Made by a program: the position numbers and the translations under genes
Shown: piece by piece, positions 40,962 through 50,804 of the stretch
How the letters are laid out: each line of letters begins with the position of its first letter
Numbering within the stretch: position 1 is the first letter of the stretch
Assembly (NCBI RefSeq): GCF_019343105.1
Contig: NZ_CP073764.1
Span: 1,426,001-1,490,000 of the forward strand
Direction of reading: 5' to 3'
Length of the DNA: 64,000 nucleotides
Origin: Methylovirgula sp. HY1
GTDB lineage: Bacteria; Pseudomonadota; Alphaproteobacteria; Rhizobiales; Beijerinckiaceae
Notes under the pieces: generated by a model
What the model saw: only the letters and a program-made list of their open reading frames with translations
Database searches by the model: none
Told to the model about the DNA's origin: nothing

Positions 40962-41409
40962 GCAAAAATACTCCTGACTTTCGAGCTGCGGCCATCCGAC
41001 CCCAGCGGCGCCTTCGAAAAAGCGCGCTCATGCAATGGTTTTTCGATTAGGGAAAGGTCGACATGTCTTGCGGATGCCCTCGCCAATTGTCCGGCAAGGT
41101 TGCAATGGATGCTCGTCAGCCGCAACGATAGTCGTTTGAAACACTTAGACCTAGACGCGACGTTCTTATGGCGCAGATCATTGGTATTGTCCAATGCCGA
41201 AAGCTCTGTATACCATTGCAAAATCGTGATGCGCGTTGACGTTTTGTTGAACAGCGCGTCAAAAGCCTTCCGTTGGCTGAGAATTATTGAATATGCTTCA
41301 AAAAATCGTCATTTGGGCGAGGCCGCCAATACACGGACCGGCAAGATCCGGTCTGCCCCACCCCACGACACGACGGCGCCGATCCGACCATCGCGGCCAC
41401 TGCCCGACA
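40962..41409. other. Intergenic region upstream of the second RND operon
   Basis: 448 bases with no supportable gene. It should hold the RND operon promoter and the end of the GH3 transcription unit's surroundings (its stop is at 41410). No regulator gene and no clear inverted repeat were seen. Confidence 0.45.
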
Positions 41410-43569
41410 CTAGACATTGCTGTCGGCAAGCAAAAGCACATTGGCGACGAGAAGCCTTTCCCGATCGGCGCAAGGGCCCACTAAAATTTCCACATCGCCC
41501 GGCTCGAAAACAAGTTCGAGATCGCGGCCAAGAAAGCAGAGGTCGGTCGCCGAAAGCGACAAGCGCACGCTGCTGCGCTCGCCAGGCCGCAAAATTATCT
41601 TGCCGAACCCTTTGATCTCGAGGAGCGGCCGGGACACGCACGCAACCTTATCATGCACGAACAAGAAAACCGTTTCCTCGGCAGTCATCGCGCCATCGTT
41701 CATCACATCGACTTCGATGCTGATGGCATCGCCTTTTGACACAGCAACCGGCGAGACATTGAGATTGGAAAAGACGAAATGGCCGTAGCTCAGGCCGTGG
41801 CCGAAGGCAAAGAGCGGCGAATTCGGAACGTCGAGATATTTGCTGGTGAAATGATCATTCGGGTCGGCAGGACGACCCGTTGGGCGTTCGGCGAAGAAGA
41901 TTGGGATTTGTCCAACGGCACGCGGCCAAGACATAGGAGTACGGCCACTTGGCGAGACGGCTCCGGTCACGATATCTGCAATAGCATGCCCTGCTTCACT
42001 CCCAGGAAACCACGCTGCCAGAATCGCATCCGCGCGCTCGACCAACCAAGGCACGATCAAAGGGCGGCCTGAAAACAGGATGACAGTGACCGGCTTGTTT
42101 AGGGCTTGCGCCAGATCGAATATGGCTTCGGCGAGCTCCCGCTGGCGTCCCGGAAGACCCGGATGGGCGCGGCTTGCCGCCTCACCGCTCGTGGCAACCG
42201 CCTCGCCGAGACAAAGCAAAATCGCTTCAGCCTGATGAACGAGTTCGACCGCCGCTGGAATGCCGGTGAAATTATCGTCGTCTATTCCGACTCCCGGCGA
42301 ATAGATGATTTCGGCGCCCGGAAGTGCCTCGCGGAGTCCGGCCAGGATTCCGATATGGCCTTCGGGTTCCGCCGCCGCCGCCCAAGGGCCGCGCATTTCA
42401 CGCGAAGAGTCGATGAACGGACCGATCAAAGCAATGCGGCGGATAGATTTCGACAGCGGCAACACGCCACGATCGTTCTTCAAAAGAACAATCGAACGTG
42501 CTCCAATTTCCCGCGCAAGATGACGCCGGCCGGCGAGAGTGTCGGCTCTTTCGGGCTTAGCGTCGCGGCGATAGGGATCATCGAAGAGGCCGAGCTTGTC
42601 TTTTAGCAACAGGACGCGGCGAACAGCACGGTCAATTTCGCTGATGTCCACGAGACCGTGTTCGATGGCAAGCGGCAAACCGCGGCGATAGGCATCCCCC
42701 ATCATGTCGATGTCGACGCCTGCCTTGAGAGCAAGCGCTGCCGCTTCGACCACATCTGCCGCGATACCGTGATGAATCAGCTCGGCCACGGCATTGTAGT
42801 CGCTGACAATAACGCCATCGAAGCCGAGTCTGCCGCGCAGCCAGCCGTTCAGCATATCTCCATTCGCTGTCATCGGAACGCCGGCAAGATCGATGAAAGC
42901 GGGCATAACAAGAGCGACGCCAGCCTGCACCGCGGCAGCGAAAGGCGGCAAATGCACTTCCCGCAAGCTCCGCTCGGAAATATCCGCGGAAGCATATTCC
43001 CGCCCAGCCGTCACCGCTGCATAGGCACAATAATGCTTGGCAACAGCTGCGATCGTTTCGGCGCCGACAAGATCTCCGTCTTGGAAACCTTTAACCTTTG
43101 CGCGCGCGAAACTCGCGGCCACCCAAGGATCTTCACCAGGCCCCTCCACGCTGCGGCCCCAGCGCGGATCGCGCGAGACGTCCAGCATCGGCGCGAAAGT
43201 CAAATTTACGCCGTCGGCCGCGGCCTCTTTCGCGGCCTCTCTAGCGGTCTTCTCCCATGCGTCGGGATCGAAGAGGGCCGCCTCGCCGAGCGGCACGGGA
43301 AATAGCGTCTTGTAGCCATGCAGGACGTCGAGCCCAATCAAAAGCGGAATTTTAAGACGCGTTTCTTCCACAGCCAGGCGTTGCATCTCGCGGACTCGGG
43401 CGGCGCCGAAAAGATTGAGAAGGCAACCGACGGCGCCGGTCCGCACCGCATTCCGCAAATCTCCGGCGACGACTGGCCCGGTTACCGCGTAGCTGGCGGC
43501 GGACATGGTCATTTGGCCGAGCTTTTCCGCCAGCGTCATTGCATGCAAAAGATCATCGATCCGCTTCAT
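41410..43569 (-). CDS. GH3 beta-glucosidase
   Basis: 719 residues from the ATG at 43569, with GAGG six bases upstream; a GTG at 43608 lacks a ribosome site. Full GH3 architecture: TIM-barrel domain with PRWGRSVEGPGEDPWVAASF and the nucleophile aspartate in GFDGVIVSDYNAVAELI, then the alpha/beta sandwich domain and a C-terminal fibronectin III-like domain (FGHGLSYGHFVFSNL onward). No signal peptide is visible, so it may be cytoplasmic. It is divergent from a GH144-type gene, and the pair could act on beta-1,2-glucan; that substrate is inferred. Confidence 0.9.
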   Translation of the reverse strand: MKRIDDLLHAMTLAEKLGQMTMSAASYAVTGPVVAGDLRNAVRTGAVGCLLNLFGAARVREMQRLAVEETRLKIPLLIGLDVLHGYKTLFPVPLGEAALFDPDAWEKTAREAAKEAAADGVNLTFAPMLDVSRDPRWGRSVEGPGEDPWVAASFARAKVKGFQDGDLVGAETIAAVAKHYCAYAAVTAGREYASADISERSLREVHLPPFAAAVQAGVALVMPAFIDLAGVPMTANGDMLNGWLRGRLGFDGVIVSDYNAVAELIHHGIAADVVEAAALALKAGVDIDMMGDAYRRGLPLAIEHGLVDISEIDRAVRRVLLLKDKLGLFDDPYRRDAKPERADTLAGRRHLAREIGARSIVLLKNDRGVLPLSKSIRRIALIGPFIDSSREMRGPWAAAAEPEGHIGILAGLREALPGAEIIYSPGVGIDDDNFTGIPAAVELVHQAEAILLCLGEAVATSGEAASRAHPGLPGRQRELAEAIFDLAQALNKPVTVILFSGRPLIVPWLVERADAILAAWFPGSEAGHAIADIVTGAVSPSGRTPMSWPRAVGQIPIFFAERPTGRPADPNDHFTSKYLDVPNSPLFAFGHGLSYGHFVFSNLNVSPVAVSKGDAISIEVDVMNDGAMTAEETVFLFVHDKVACVSRPLLEIKGFGKIILRPGERSSVRLSLSATDLCFLGRDLELVFEPGDVEILVGPCADRERLLVANVLLLADSNV

Positions 43570-43721
43570 TGCACGCCTCAAGGGGTTGCGCGGAGCAGCA
43601 GCAGTCACCGCGGAGATTTCGCAACGTCAAATCGATCTATTTAGTAGACCCAGTCTTTTGGCGGATTGATAATGGTTATACGATTGATCAACGATCCACA
43701 GTTTCCTGAGAGGGCCGACAC

Positions 43722-45059
43722 GTGGCCAAGGCGGCGCAGCGCAAATCCAAATCTATCACGGGTCGTCATTCGCCAAAAAAAAAAGGCCCAATGCCTTTCT
43801 CTCCCCTTGATCTGGAAGACGAGAAACTTCTCGAATACGTCCAACGCCAAACATTCCGCTTTTTCTGGGAAGCCGCGCATCCCGTCAGCGGCCTTGTTCC
43901 GGATCGCCAAAGCACGCAGGGAGAAACAGCCGCCGATCTTATCGGCATCGGTGGCACGGGATTCGGCATCATGGCGATTATCGTCGCCGTCGCACGTGGC
44001 TGGGTATCGCGCGAAGATGCGCTCCACCGCATCGGACGAATGCTCGATCTTCTCACTCGCGCGACCTGCTTTCACGGCGTCTATCCGCATTTTATGAACG
44101 GGCGCACCGGCGCGCCCATTCCGTTTAGCCGCAAAGACGATGGCGGCGACCTCGTCGAGACGTCCTATTTGTTCATGGGCCTGCTTTGCGCGCGGGAAGC
44201 TTTCAACGACGATTCGCCCATCGAGCGGCATCTGCGCCAGCGTATCACTGCGCTTTGGGAGGAGGTCGAGTGGAATTGGCACACGCAAGGCGGCCGCAAA
44301 GTCCTTTATTGGCATTGGAGTCCTAACAACGGATGGTCTCTCGACCATGAAATCCAAGGATGGAACGAATGCCTGATCACCTATGTGTTGGCGGCTTCCT
44401 CGCCGCGCTATGCGATCGAGGCGGACGTCTATCATCGAGGTTTCGCAGCGGGCCGTGATTTTCTAAATGGCAGAACATATTATGGCATCGAGCTTCCGCT
44501 CGGGCCGCCGCACGGCGGGCCGCTGTTCTTCGCTCATTATTCCTTTTGCGGTCTCGATCCACGCGGGCTAAAGGATCGTTATGCTGACTATTGGGAACAA
44601 AATTTTCGGCATGTCATGATCAATCGCGAGCATTGCGTTCGCAACCCCTATGGCCACAAAGGCTATGGCGCTGAGTGCTGGGGTTTGACGGCAAGCGATG
44701 ACCCAAGCGGCTATGCTGCGCACTCGCCGACAAACGACGACGGCACAATTTCGCCTACTGCCGCGCTCGCGAGCTTTCCCTATGCGCCCAAGGAAGCAAT
44801 GCAGGTGCTGCGCCATTTCTTTTCAGCGCATGGCGATCGCATTTGGGGACGCTATGGGTTCATCGACGCCTTCTGTGAGGAGCAAGGATGGTACGCCGAC
44901 AGCTTTCTCGCCATCGATCAAGGGCCAATCATAATCATGATCGAGAACTACCGCTCCGGCCTGCTATGGAAACTGTTCATGCGGATTCCCGAAATTCAAG
45001 CCGGGCTGCGGAAGCTCGGATTTGCGAGCCCGTACCTGGAAGACAATCGAGCTAAATGA
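43722..45059 (+). CDS. GH144-type glucanase ('glucoamylase' domain protein)
   Basis: 445 residues from a GTG (43722) preceded by GAGAGG. The domain is the (alpha/alpha)6-barrel 'glycoamylase' family that includes characterised endo-beta-1,2-glucanases (GH144). Segments typical of it are LLEYVQRQTFRFFWEAAHPV, GFGIMAIIVAVARGWVSREDA, YLFMGLLCAREAF and GLDPRGLKDRYADYWEQN. The first 23 residues are basic and low complexity and contain a run of ten A (43775-43784); an ATG at 43791 could be the true start. No signal peptide is seen. Divergent from the GH3 gene and 28 bases upstream of an ABC exporter. Confidence 0.82.
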   Translation: MAKAAQRKSKSITGRHSPKKKGPMPFSPLDLEDEKLLEYVQRQTFRFFWEAAHPVSGLVPDRQSTQGETAADLIGIGGTGFGIMAIIVAVARGWVSREDALHRIGRMLDLLTRATCFHGVYPHFMNGRTGAPIPFSRKDDGGDLVETSYLFMGLLCAREAFNDDSPIERHLRQRITALWEEVEWNWHTQGGRKVLYWHWSPNNGWSLDHEIQGWNECLITYVLAASSPRYAIEADVYHRGFAAGRDFLNGRTYYGIELPLGPPHGGPLFFAHYSFCGLDPRGLKDRYADYWEQNFRHVMINREHCVRNPYGHKGYGAECWGLTASDDPSGYAAHSPTNDDGTISPTAALASFPYAPKEAMQVLRHFFSAHGDRIWGRYGFIDAFCEEQGWYADSFLAIDQGPIIIMIENYRSGLLWKLFMRIPEIQAGLRKLGFASPYLEDNRAK

Positions 45060-45087
45060 GTAAAGCTCCAGACCATGGTGAACGGGA

Positions 45088-46911
45088 ATGACGGGCAAAC
45101 GTGAAAGCCTCTTTACTTCCGAATTCAGGGATTCCGCGCATACTGGCCTCGTCCCTCAGCTCGCCATCGTCATCCGCGTCCTTCTCGCATCGCCTGCGCG
45201 CAAACATCTCCTCTTCCTGACAACAGCCGTATTTCTTGTCGTTATTGCCACCGTTTACGAGCAGATCGCGCTGAACAGCTGGAACAAGCCGTTCTACAAC
45301 GCTCTTTCCCATCGCCATTTCGACGGCTTCATCACTCAACTTGGCGTGTTCGCACAAATCGCCGGGGTGCTTCTCGTTCTCAACGTCGTCCAAAAATGGC
45401 TGAACCTCATGACCAAGCTGAAGCTGCGGGAGGGACTTACCCAGGACCTCGTCCAAGAATGGCTTAAACCGCAGCGTGCCTTTCTGCTGGCTTTCGCCGG
45501 ATCGATCGGGATAAACCCCGATCAGCGGATGCACGAGGATACGGCCCATCTCACCGACCTCTCGGCCGATCTTGGTATCGGATTCTTTCAGGCATCGGTT
45601 CTGCTGGCGAGCTTCATTGCCGTGCTTTGGGTCTTGTCGGGCAGCCTCGACTTCCGCTTCATGGGCCATGACATCGTGGTTCCCGGATATATGGTCTGGG
45701 CGGCTATTATCTATGCGGGTTCGGCTTCCTTCTTAACCTACCTGACCGGACGCCCCCTGGTCCCGCAGAATGCTGAACGCTATTCCCGCGAGGCCGCGCT
45801 TCGCTTTTCGCTCATGCGCGTCAACGAGCATATCAACGCGATCTCCGTCTCTGGTGGCGAGACGGACGAGCAAGGACGGATTAAACTGGATCTCCGATCC
45901 GTCCTTGACGCGATGCGAAGCCTCGTCGCCACATTGACGCGGCTCACCTGGGTCACAGCAGGCTACGGTTGGTTCACCCTGGTCGCGCCGATCATCGTCG
46001 CTGCGCCCATGTATTTTGCCGGCCATCTTTCCTTTGGCGGATTGATGATGGCGGTCGGCGCCTTCAACCAGGTACAGGCGTCTTTGCGATGGTTCGTCGA
46101 CAACTTCAGCATCATCGCCGACTGGCGCGCGACATTGTTCCGCGTGGTGAGCTTCCGCAACGCATCGATGGCAATGGACGTATTGGACGGGAGTGAAAGC
46201 CGCATCGCATTTGTCGAAGGCGAGCGGAGTGATTTGACCCTCGAAAATGTCGAAATTTCCTCACCTGGTGGGTGCATCAAGCTGCGCGAAGGAAGTGTTA
46301 CGGTAAAGGCAGGCGAGCGAGTCCTGATTGTCGGCGCGCCCCGTTCCGGCAAGACATTGCTTTTCTATGCGTTGACAGGCCTGTGGCATTGGGGCAGCGG
46401 AAACATCTCCTGGCCAAAAGGAGAAACGGTTCTCCATGTGCCGCGCACGCCTTATTTTCCCCCCGGCACGTTGCGGGAGGTGCTCGCATATCCCTCGAAT
46501 GCCGTAAATTTTGAGACCAACAGGCTTATCGATGCGCTCGACCGCCTTGGGCTGCAACGTTTGACGCCCATGCTCGACAGCATCAAGCCTTGGCATCGCG
46601 AACTCAGCGTCGACGAGCAGCAGAAAGTCGCTTTTTCGCGTGCTCTGCTGCAAAGACCAGCGTGGATTCTTATCGATGAAGCGCTTGAAGCCGTCTATGA
46701 GGAGACCCGGCAGCACATCAAAGACGTGCTCGCCCATGATCTCGAACGCACCGGCCTGATTTACATCGGCCGCACCGATACATCGGATCATTTTTATTCC
46801 CGCGTTTTTCATATTGAAAGGGATCCGTGCCGGCGCGTTTTCTCGCCCTGGACGGATTTAGCGGAAAGGCCGGCCAGCGCGTCGCAGCTTACGCAAGCGC
46901 CGCTGATGTGA
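45088..46911 (+). CDS. ABC exporter, fused membrane and ATPase domains (SbmA/YddA-like)
   Basis: 607 residues. The N-terminal domain (about 1-340) is the SbmA/BacA-type ABC_membrane_2 domain with about six helices. The C-terminal ATPase domain (about 370-590) is degenerate in several motifs: Walker A is GAPRSGKT (fourth Gly replaced by Arg), the signature is LSVDEQQK (Gly replaced by Asp), the D-loop is EAVYEE and the H-loop His is lost (YIGRTDT). Walker B ILIDEALE is kept. It follows the GH144 gene closely and may move glucan-related or peptide cargo, but that is inference. Last gene before the accessory island. Confidence 0.82.
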   Translation: MTGKRESLFTSEFRDSAHTGLVPQLAIVIRVLLASPARKHLLFLTTAVFLVVIATVYEQIALNSWNKPFYNALSHRHFDGFITQLGVFAQIAGVLLVLNVVQKWLNLMTKLKLREGLTQDLVQEWLKPQRAFLLAFAGSIGINPDQRMHEDTAHLTDLSADLGIGFFQASVLLASFIAVLWVLSGSLDFRFMGHDIVVPGYMVWAAIIYAGSASFLTYLTGRPLVPQNAERYSREAALRFSLMRVNEHINAISVSGGETDEQGRIKLDLRSVLDAMRSLVATLTRLTWVTAGYGWFTLVAPIIVAAPMYFAGHLSFGGLMMAVGAFNQVQASLRWFVDNFSIIADWRATLFRVVSFRNASMAMDVLDGSESRIAFVEGERSDLTLENVEISSPGGCIKLREGSVTVKAGERVLIVGAPRSGKTLLFYALTGLWHWGSGNISWPKGETVLHVPRTPYFPPGTLREVLAYPSNAVNFETNRLIDALDRLGLQRLTPMLDSIKPWHRELSVDEQQKVAFSRALLQRPAWILIDEALEAVYEETRQHIKDVLAHDLERTGLIYIGRTDTSDHFYSRVFHIERDPCRRVFSPWTDLAERPASASQLTQAPLM

Positions 46912-47291
46912 TGGCCAAAGACATCCGCGAAAAGCCAAAGCCGCGGACGACCAGCTATCTGATGCGTTATCGCTGATCAACTGAACCTGGCCGGCATGCC
47001 GCGTGCAATGAGTTAGCGACCTTGAGCCGAAGAAGCCTTTTCCGTTCCCGGTTTTGCACGAAATTTGCCGTTGCCAATAAGGTTATCTTTGAGTCGCAAC
47101 CTTGAAGTATGCAGCTTCAATAAACCTGTTGCAAAATATATCGTTAAGTCCCTGAATTAGCACCGGCTGAATTTGATCAGAACAAAACAGAAACTGTTGC
47201 AACTCGCATCAGGACACGTGTCCTAAAATTGTTGCGCCATATCATCTATTCGAACCAGCCATGCCTTTGCCTTTCGTTCGATCGGTCCAGT
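46912..47291. other. Island border region left of IS21
   Basis: 380 bases without a supportable gene. It contains a perfect 14-bp palindrome, AGGACACGTGTCCT (47211-47224). On the minus strand a short frame from the IS21 border (47294) to a TAG (47223-47225) runs in the same direction as the broken tnsB and could be the last codons of a gene removed by deletion; this is weak. Confidence 0.4.
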
Positions 47292-47405
47292 GAGTGTTGA
47301 TTTCCACTGAGAGTTGACCCGGCAAAGAGGGATATTTCCACCGAGAATTGACCCATGTTTGAACCCTCCCTGCTTGTTTTTGGCGGGGGCAATGGAGTGA
47401 TCGAC

Positions 47406-48935
47406 ATGGCGTTATTGAGCGTGATTAGACGCTGGCATTTTCGAGAGCATCTATCGATCCGAGAAATTTCGCGTCGGACCGGCCTGTCGCGGAACACCGT
47501 CCGCAAATATCTGCGTTCGGGCGACGTGGAACCGAAGTTCAAGGTCCCGGAGCGGCCGAGCAAGCTTGACGCCTTCGCCGACCGATTGTCGGCCTGGCTG
47601 AAAACGGAGGCCAACAAGCCGCGCAAGCAGAAGCGCACACTCAAGCAGTTGCATGCCGATCTGACCGGCCTCGGCTATGACGGCTCTTACAATCGAGTTG
47701 CGGCCTTCGCGCGGGATTGGAAAGCTGCGCGACAGAGGGAACTGCAAACGTCGGGTCGCGGGACCTTCGTGCCGCTGTCATTTGAACCGGGCGAAGCATT
47801 CCAGTTCGATTGGTCCGAGGACTGGGCGATCATCGGCAATGAGCGCACCAAGTTGCAGGTGGCTCATACGAAGCTGAGCTACAGCCGGGCTTTCGTCGTG
47901 CGCGCCTATCTCCTGCAGACGCATGAGATGCTGTTCGACGCGCACAATCACGCCTTCCGGGCCTTTGGCGGGGTGCCCCGGCGCGGCATCTACGACAACA
48001 TGAAGACTGCCATCGACAAGGTCGGACGTGGGAAGGAGCGCGATGTCAACGCGCGCTTCCTGGCAATGGCCAGCCACTATCTGTTTGAACCCGAGTTCTG
48101 CAATCCGGCATCCGGCTGGGAGAAGGGACAGGTTGAGAAGAACGTCCAGGATGCACGTCATAGACTCTGGCAGCCCATCCCACGCTTTGCCTCGCTCGAT
48201 GCCCTGAACGAATGGCTGGAGAACCGCTGCAAGGAGCTCTGGCGGCAGACGTCGCACGGGCGATTGCATGGAACGATCGCTGACATCTGGGCCGAGGAGG
48301 CCCCGGCTCTCATGGCGGTGTCACGCCCTTTCGATGGCTTCGTCGAATACACCAAACGGGTCTCACCGACCTGCCTCATCCATCTGGAGCGCAACCGCTA
48401 CAGCGTTCCGGCCTCCCTCGCCAACCGCCCGGTGAGCCTACGTGTTTACCCGGAGAAGATCGTTGTCGCCGCCGAAGGCCAGCTGATCTGCGAGCATCGC
48501 CGCATCATCGACCGTTCTCATGATGGGCCGGGCCAGACGGTCTATGACTGGCGGCATTATCTGGCTGTCGTTCAGCGCAAGCCTGGCGCGCTTCGCAATG
48601 GCGCTCCTTTTGTCGAGCTGCCGGATGCCTTCAGAATGTTACAACAGCAGCTTCTCAGGAAGCCGGGTGGCGATCGCGAGATGGTCGACATCCTGGCGCT
48701 TGTCCTCCAGCACGACGAGCAGGCTGTGCTCTCGGCCGTCGAGCTGGCCCTGGAGGCAGGCGTTCCGACGAAGACGCATGTGCTGAATCTGCTTCATAGG
48801 CTGATCGACGGCAAACCCGTCGTCCCACCAACCGTCGATGCGCCTCAGGCTTTGACGCTCACCAAGGAGCCGAAGGCCAATGTCGAACGCTACGACGCCT
48901 TGAGAGAAACAGCGGAGACGCGCCATGCATCATAA
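47406..48935 (+). CDS. istA: IS21 transposase IstA
   Basis: 509 residues from the ATG at 47406, preceded by GGAG; an earlier ATG at 47355 overlaps the terminal-repeat region. An N-terminal helix-turn-helix ([20 protein letters not shown]) is followed by the integrase-type DDE core: Asp in [13 protein letters not shown], Asp in [12 protein letters not shown] and Glu in [12 protein letters not shown]. Appears intact, so the element may be active. Overlaps istB by eleven bases. Confidence 0.95.
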   Translation: MALLSVIRRWHFREHLSIREISRRTGLSRNTVRKYLRSGDVEPKFKVPERPSKLDAFADRLSAWLKTEANKPRKQKRTLKQLHADLTGLGYDGSYNRVAAFARDWKAARQRELQTSGRGTFVPLSFEPGEAFQFDWSEDWAIIGNERTKLQVAHTKLSYSRAFVVRAYLLQTHEMLFDAHNHAFRAFGGVPRRGIYDNMKTAIDKVGRGKERDVNARFLAMASHYLFEPEFCNPASGWEKGQVEKNVQDARHRLWQPIPRFASLDALNEWLENRCKELWRQTSHGRLHGTIADIWAEEAPALMAVSRPFDGFVEYTKRVSPTCLIHLERNRYSVPASLANRPVSLRVYPEKIVVAAEGQLICEHRRIIDRSHDGPGQTVYDWRHYLAVVQRKPGALRNGAPFVELPDAFRMLQQQLLRKPGGDREMVDILALVLQHDEQAVLSAVELALEAGVPTKTHVLNLLHRLIDGKPVVPPTVDAPQALTLTKEPKANVERYDALRETAETRHAS

Positions 48936-49737
48936 TCCTGCAAGCGGTGCCATCGTCATCATGCTCAGAAGCCTCAAGATGCACGGCATGGCCCACGCCG
49001 TCAGCGAGTTGACCGAACAGGGGGCGCCCGCCTTCGAAGCCGCTATCCCGATCCTGTCCCAGCTCGTGAAGGCAGAAACGGCTGAGCGGGAGGTCAGATC
49101 GGTGGCCTATCAGCTCAAGGCGGCACGGCTCCCCGCCTATCGCGACCTGAATGGCTTCGACTTCTCAAGCAGCGAGATCAACGAAGCGCTCGTGCGCCAG
49201 CTCCATCGCTGCGAGTTCATCGACGCGGCCAACAACATCGTTCTAGTGGGCGGCCCCGGCACAGGAAAAACCCATGTCGCGACCGCCATCGGCGTGCAGG
49301 CCATCGAGCACCACCATAAACGCGTCCGCTTCTTCTCGACCGTCGAACTGGTCAATGCGCTCGATCAAGAAAAGGCGCAAGGCAGATCCGGGCAGATCGC
49401 CAATCGCCTCGTCCACTCAGATCTCGTCGTCCTGGACGAACTGGGCTACCTGCCGTTCAGCGCATCCGGTGGCGCGCTGCTCTTCCATCTCTTGAGCAAG
49501 CTCCATGAGCGCACCAGCGTGATCATCACCACCAATCTCAGCTTCAGCGAATGGGCGAGCGTCTTCGGCGATCCTAAGATGACGACCGCATTGCTCGACC
49601 GTCTGACCCACCACTGCCACATCCTGGAGACAGGAAACGACAGCTTCCGATTCAAAAACAGCTCGGCACACGCGGCCAAAGCAAAGAAGGAGAAAAATAG
49701 GAACTTGACCATCGCACGAGACCCGAAAGATACATAA
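48925..49737 (+). CDS. istB: IS21 helper ATPase IstB
   Basis: 270 residues of the IstB/DnaC-like AAA+ family. Walker A is GGPGTGKTH (about residues 109-117) and Walker B is [12 protein letters not shown]. It loads and activates IstA at target DNA. Its start overlaps the istA stop. The C-terminal lysine-rich tail ([10 protein letters not shown]) is usual in the family. Confidence 0.95.
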   Translation: MHHNPASGAIVIMLRSLKMHGMAHAVSELTEQGAPAFEAAIPILSQLVKAETAEREVRSVAYQLKAARLPAYRDLNGFDFSSSEINEALVRQLHRCEFIDAANNIVLVGGPGTGKTHVATAIGVQAIEHHHKRVRFFSTVELVNALDQEKAQGRSGQIANRLVHSDLVVLDELGYLPFSASGGALLFHLLSKLHERTSVIITTNLSFSEWASVFGDPKMTTALLDRLTHHCHILETGNDSFRFKNSSAHAAKAKKEKNRNLTIARDPKDT

Positions 49738-49795
49738 CAGGCGGGTCAGTTCTCAGTGGAAACGCCGGGTCAACTCTCAGTGGAAATCAACACTC

Positions 49796-50804
49796 CTATC
49801 CAAGATGGTCCTTCAAAGCCGATGTAGATACCGGTAATGAGGCCGCTGTACACATCGACAGAACAATAGATGACCGGTCGTCCAACAATTCGTGTTTGAT
49901 CAAATTGAGAAACTAAATAGACATCAGCGATGGTGGCATCGATTTCGAACCTATCACCAGGCCCTTGGATATCCTGGGTTGCTTTTCCGAGCATCGGCCG
50001 CTCTTGCAATTCATATTGCGCAGCTCCGATCCGTGCTTTCCTCTTTTGCCGATTTGAATAATGCGTATCAATGAAATATGCGAACTGTCTCTCCGATGGG
50101 CGGTCCTCTATAATCTTCGGTCTCGGAATTCCGTGTTCATCCTTTTCCGATGTCATGAAAAAGAGTTCGATTAAGTAATCAAAGGCTTTCGTTATTGTCT
50201 GTTTGCCGTTGCCGGCGATGTAGAAATCGGCGGCGATTGTCATCATCCGGCGAATTTCTATTGTGACGTTAATCCCAGCGTTGTCAGTATATATGCGTGG
50301 CCGCCCCACCTTTCGCTCGCCAAGATGTCGCTTTTTTCCGCGTGCACCACACAGATGAAAGCCAGGTGCGAGAGCCTCGAAATTCATTCCCTTCTTCCAC
50401 CAGGCCTTAAGAAGTTTTTCGACATATTGCCGGGACGTCTTTTTCTCGACGGCACGTTCCCTTATGAGCCTCCTGCGGGCGTCCTTATTCAGAATTGCAC
50501 ATGAATTCTCTCCGCTGACGAGCGGGTCGATCAATTCGTAGCGTCTTTCGTGCAGCGTATGAGCCCGTCCGGCTTTACCGGGTTTGAAAGGCCTGATTGG
50601 CGGCATGAATTTATATCGGCCGTCGCGAAAACCTTGCTCGGTCTCTGCAAGGCCAGCCTTGAACGGCCATCCCTTACCATCGATCGAAAATAGCCACACG
50701 GTCCTGCTTGCGGAATGAATCTCTACAACGCGTAGCCGCGTGCCGGTTTCACTGTCTTCGAGGACCGCATTTCTAGGAAGGATGAAGGCGCCGTCGTCCG
50801 TCAT
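49796..50804 (-). pseudogene. tnsB: tnsB transposase gene of a Tn7-like element, truncated by IS21
   Basis: 336 native residues remain, then the frame enters the IS21 end and stops after eight foreign residues (at 49770). The remaining part has the TnsB/Mu-type helix-turn-helix region and the beginning of the integrase core, with the first catalytic aspartate in RFEIDATIADVYLV (D289) and SVDVYSGLITGIYIGFEG. The second aspartate and the glutamate of the DDE triad are lost, so it cannot be a functional transposase. It overlaps tnsA by four bases (ATGA). No continuation of tnsB, and no tnsC, is found on the far side of IS21. Confidence 0.88.

Larger units (their letters stand above)
47292..49795 (+). 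mobile_element. IS21-family insertion sequence (complete)
   Basis: 2504 bases bounded by perfect 32-bp terminal inverted repeats at 47292-47323 and 49764-49795. The outer ends read GAGTGTTGATTTCC...; the element proper may begin at TGTTGA (47295/49792). A second copy of the TTTCCAC-GAGA-TTGACCC subterminal motif lies inside each end (47335-47354 and 49743-49762), as expected for IstA binding. It carries istA and istB. No target-site duplication is visible: TCCAGT lies on the left and CTATCC on the right. The right end is inside tnsB. Confidence 0.92.
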
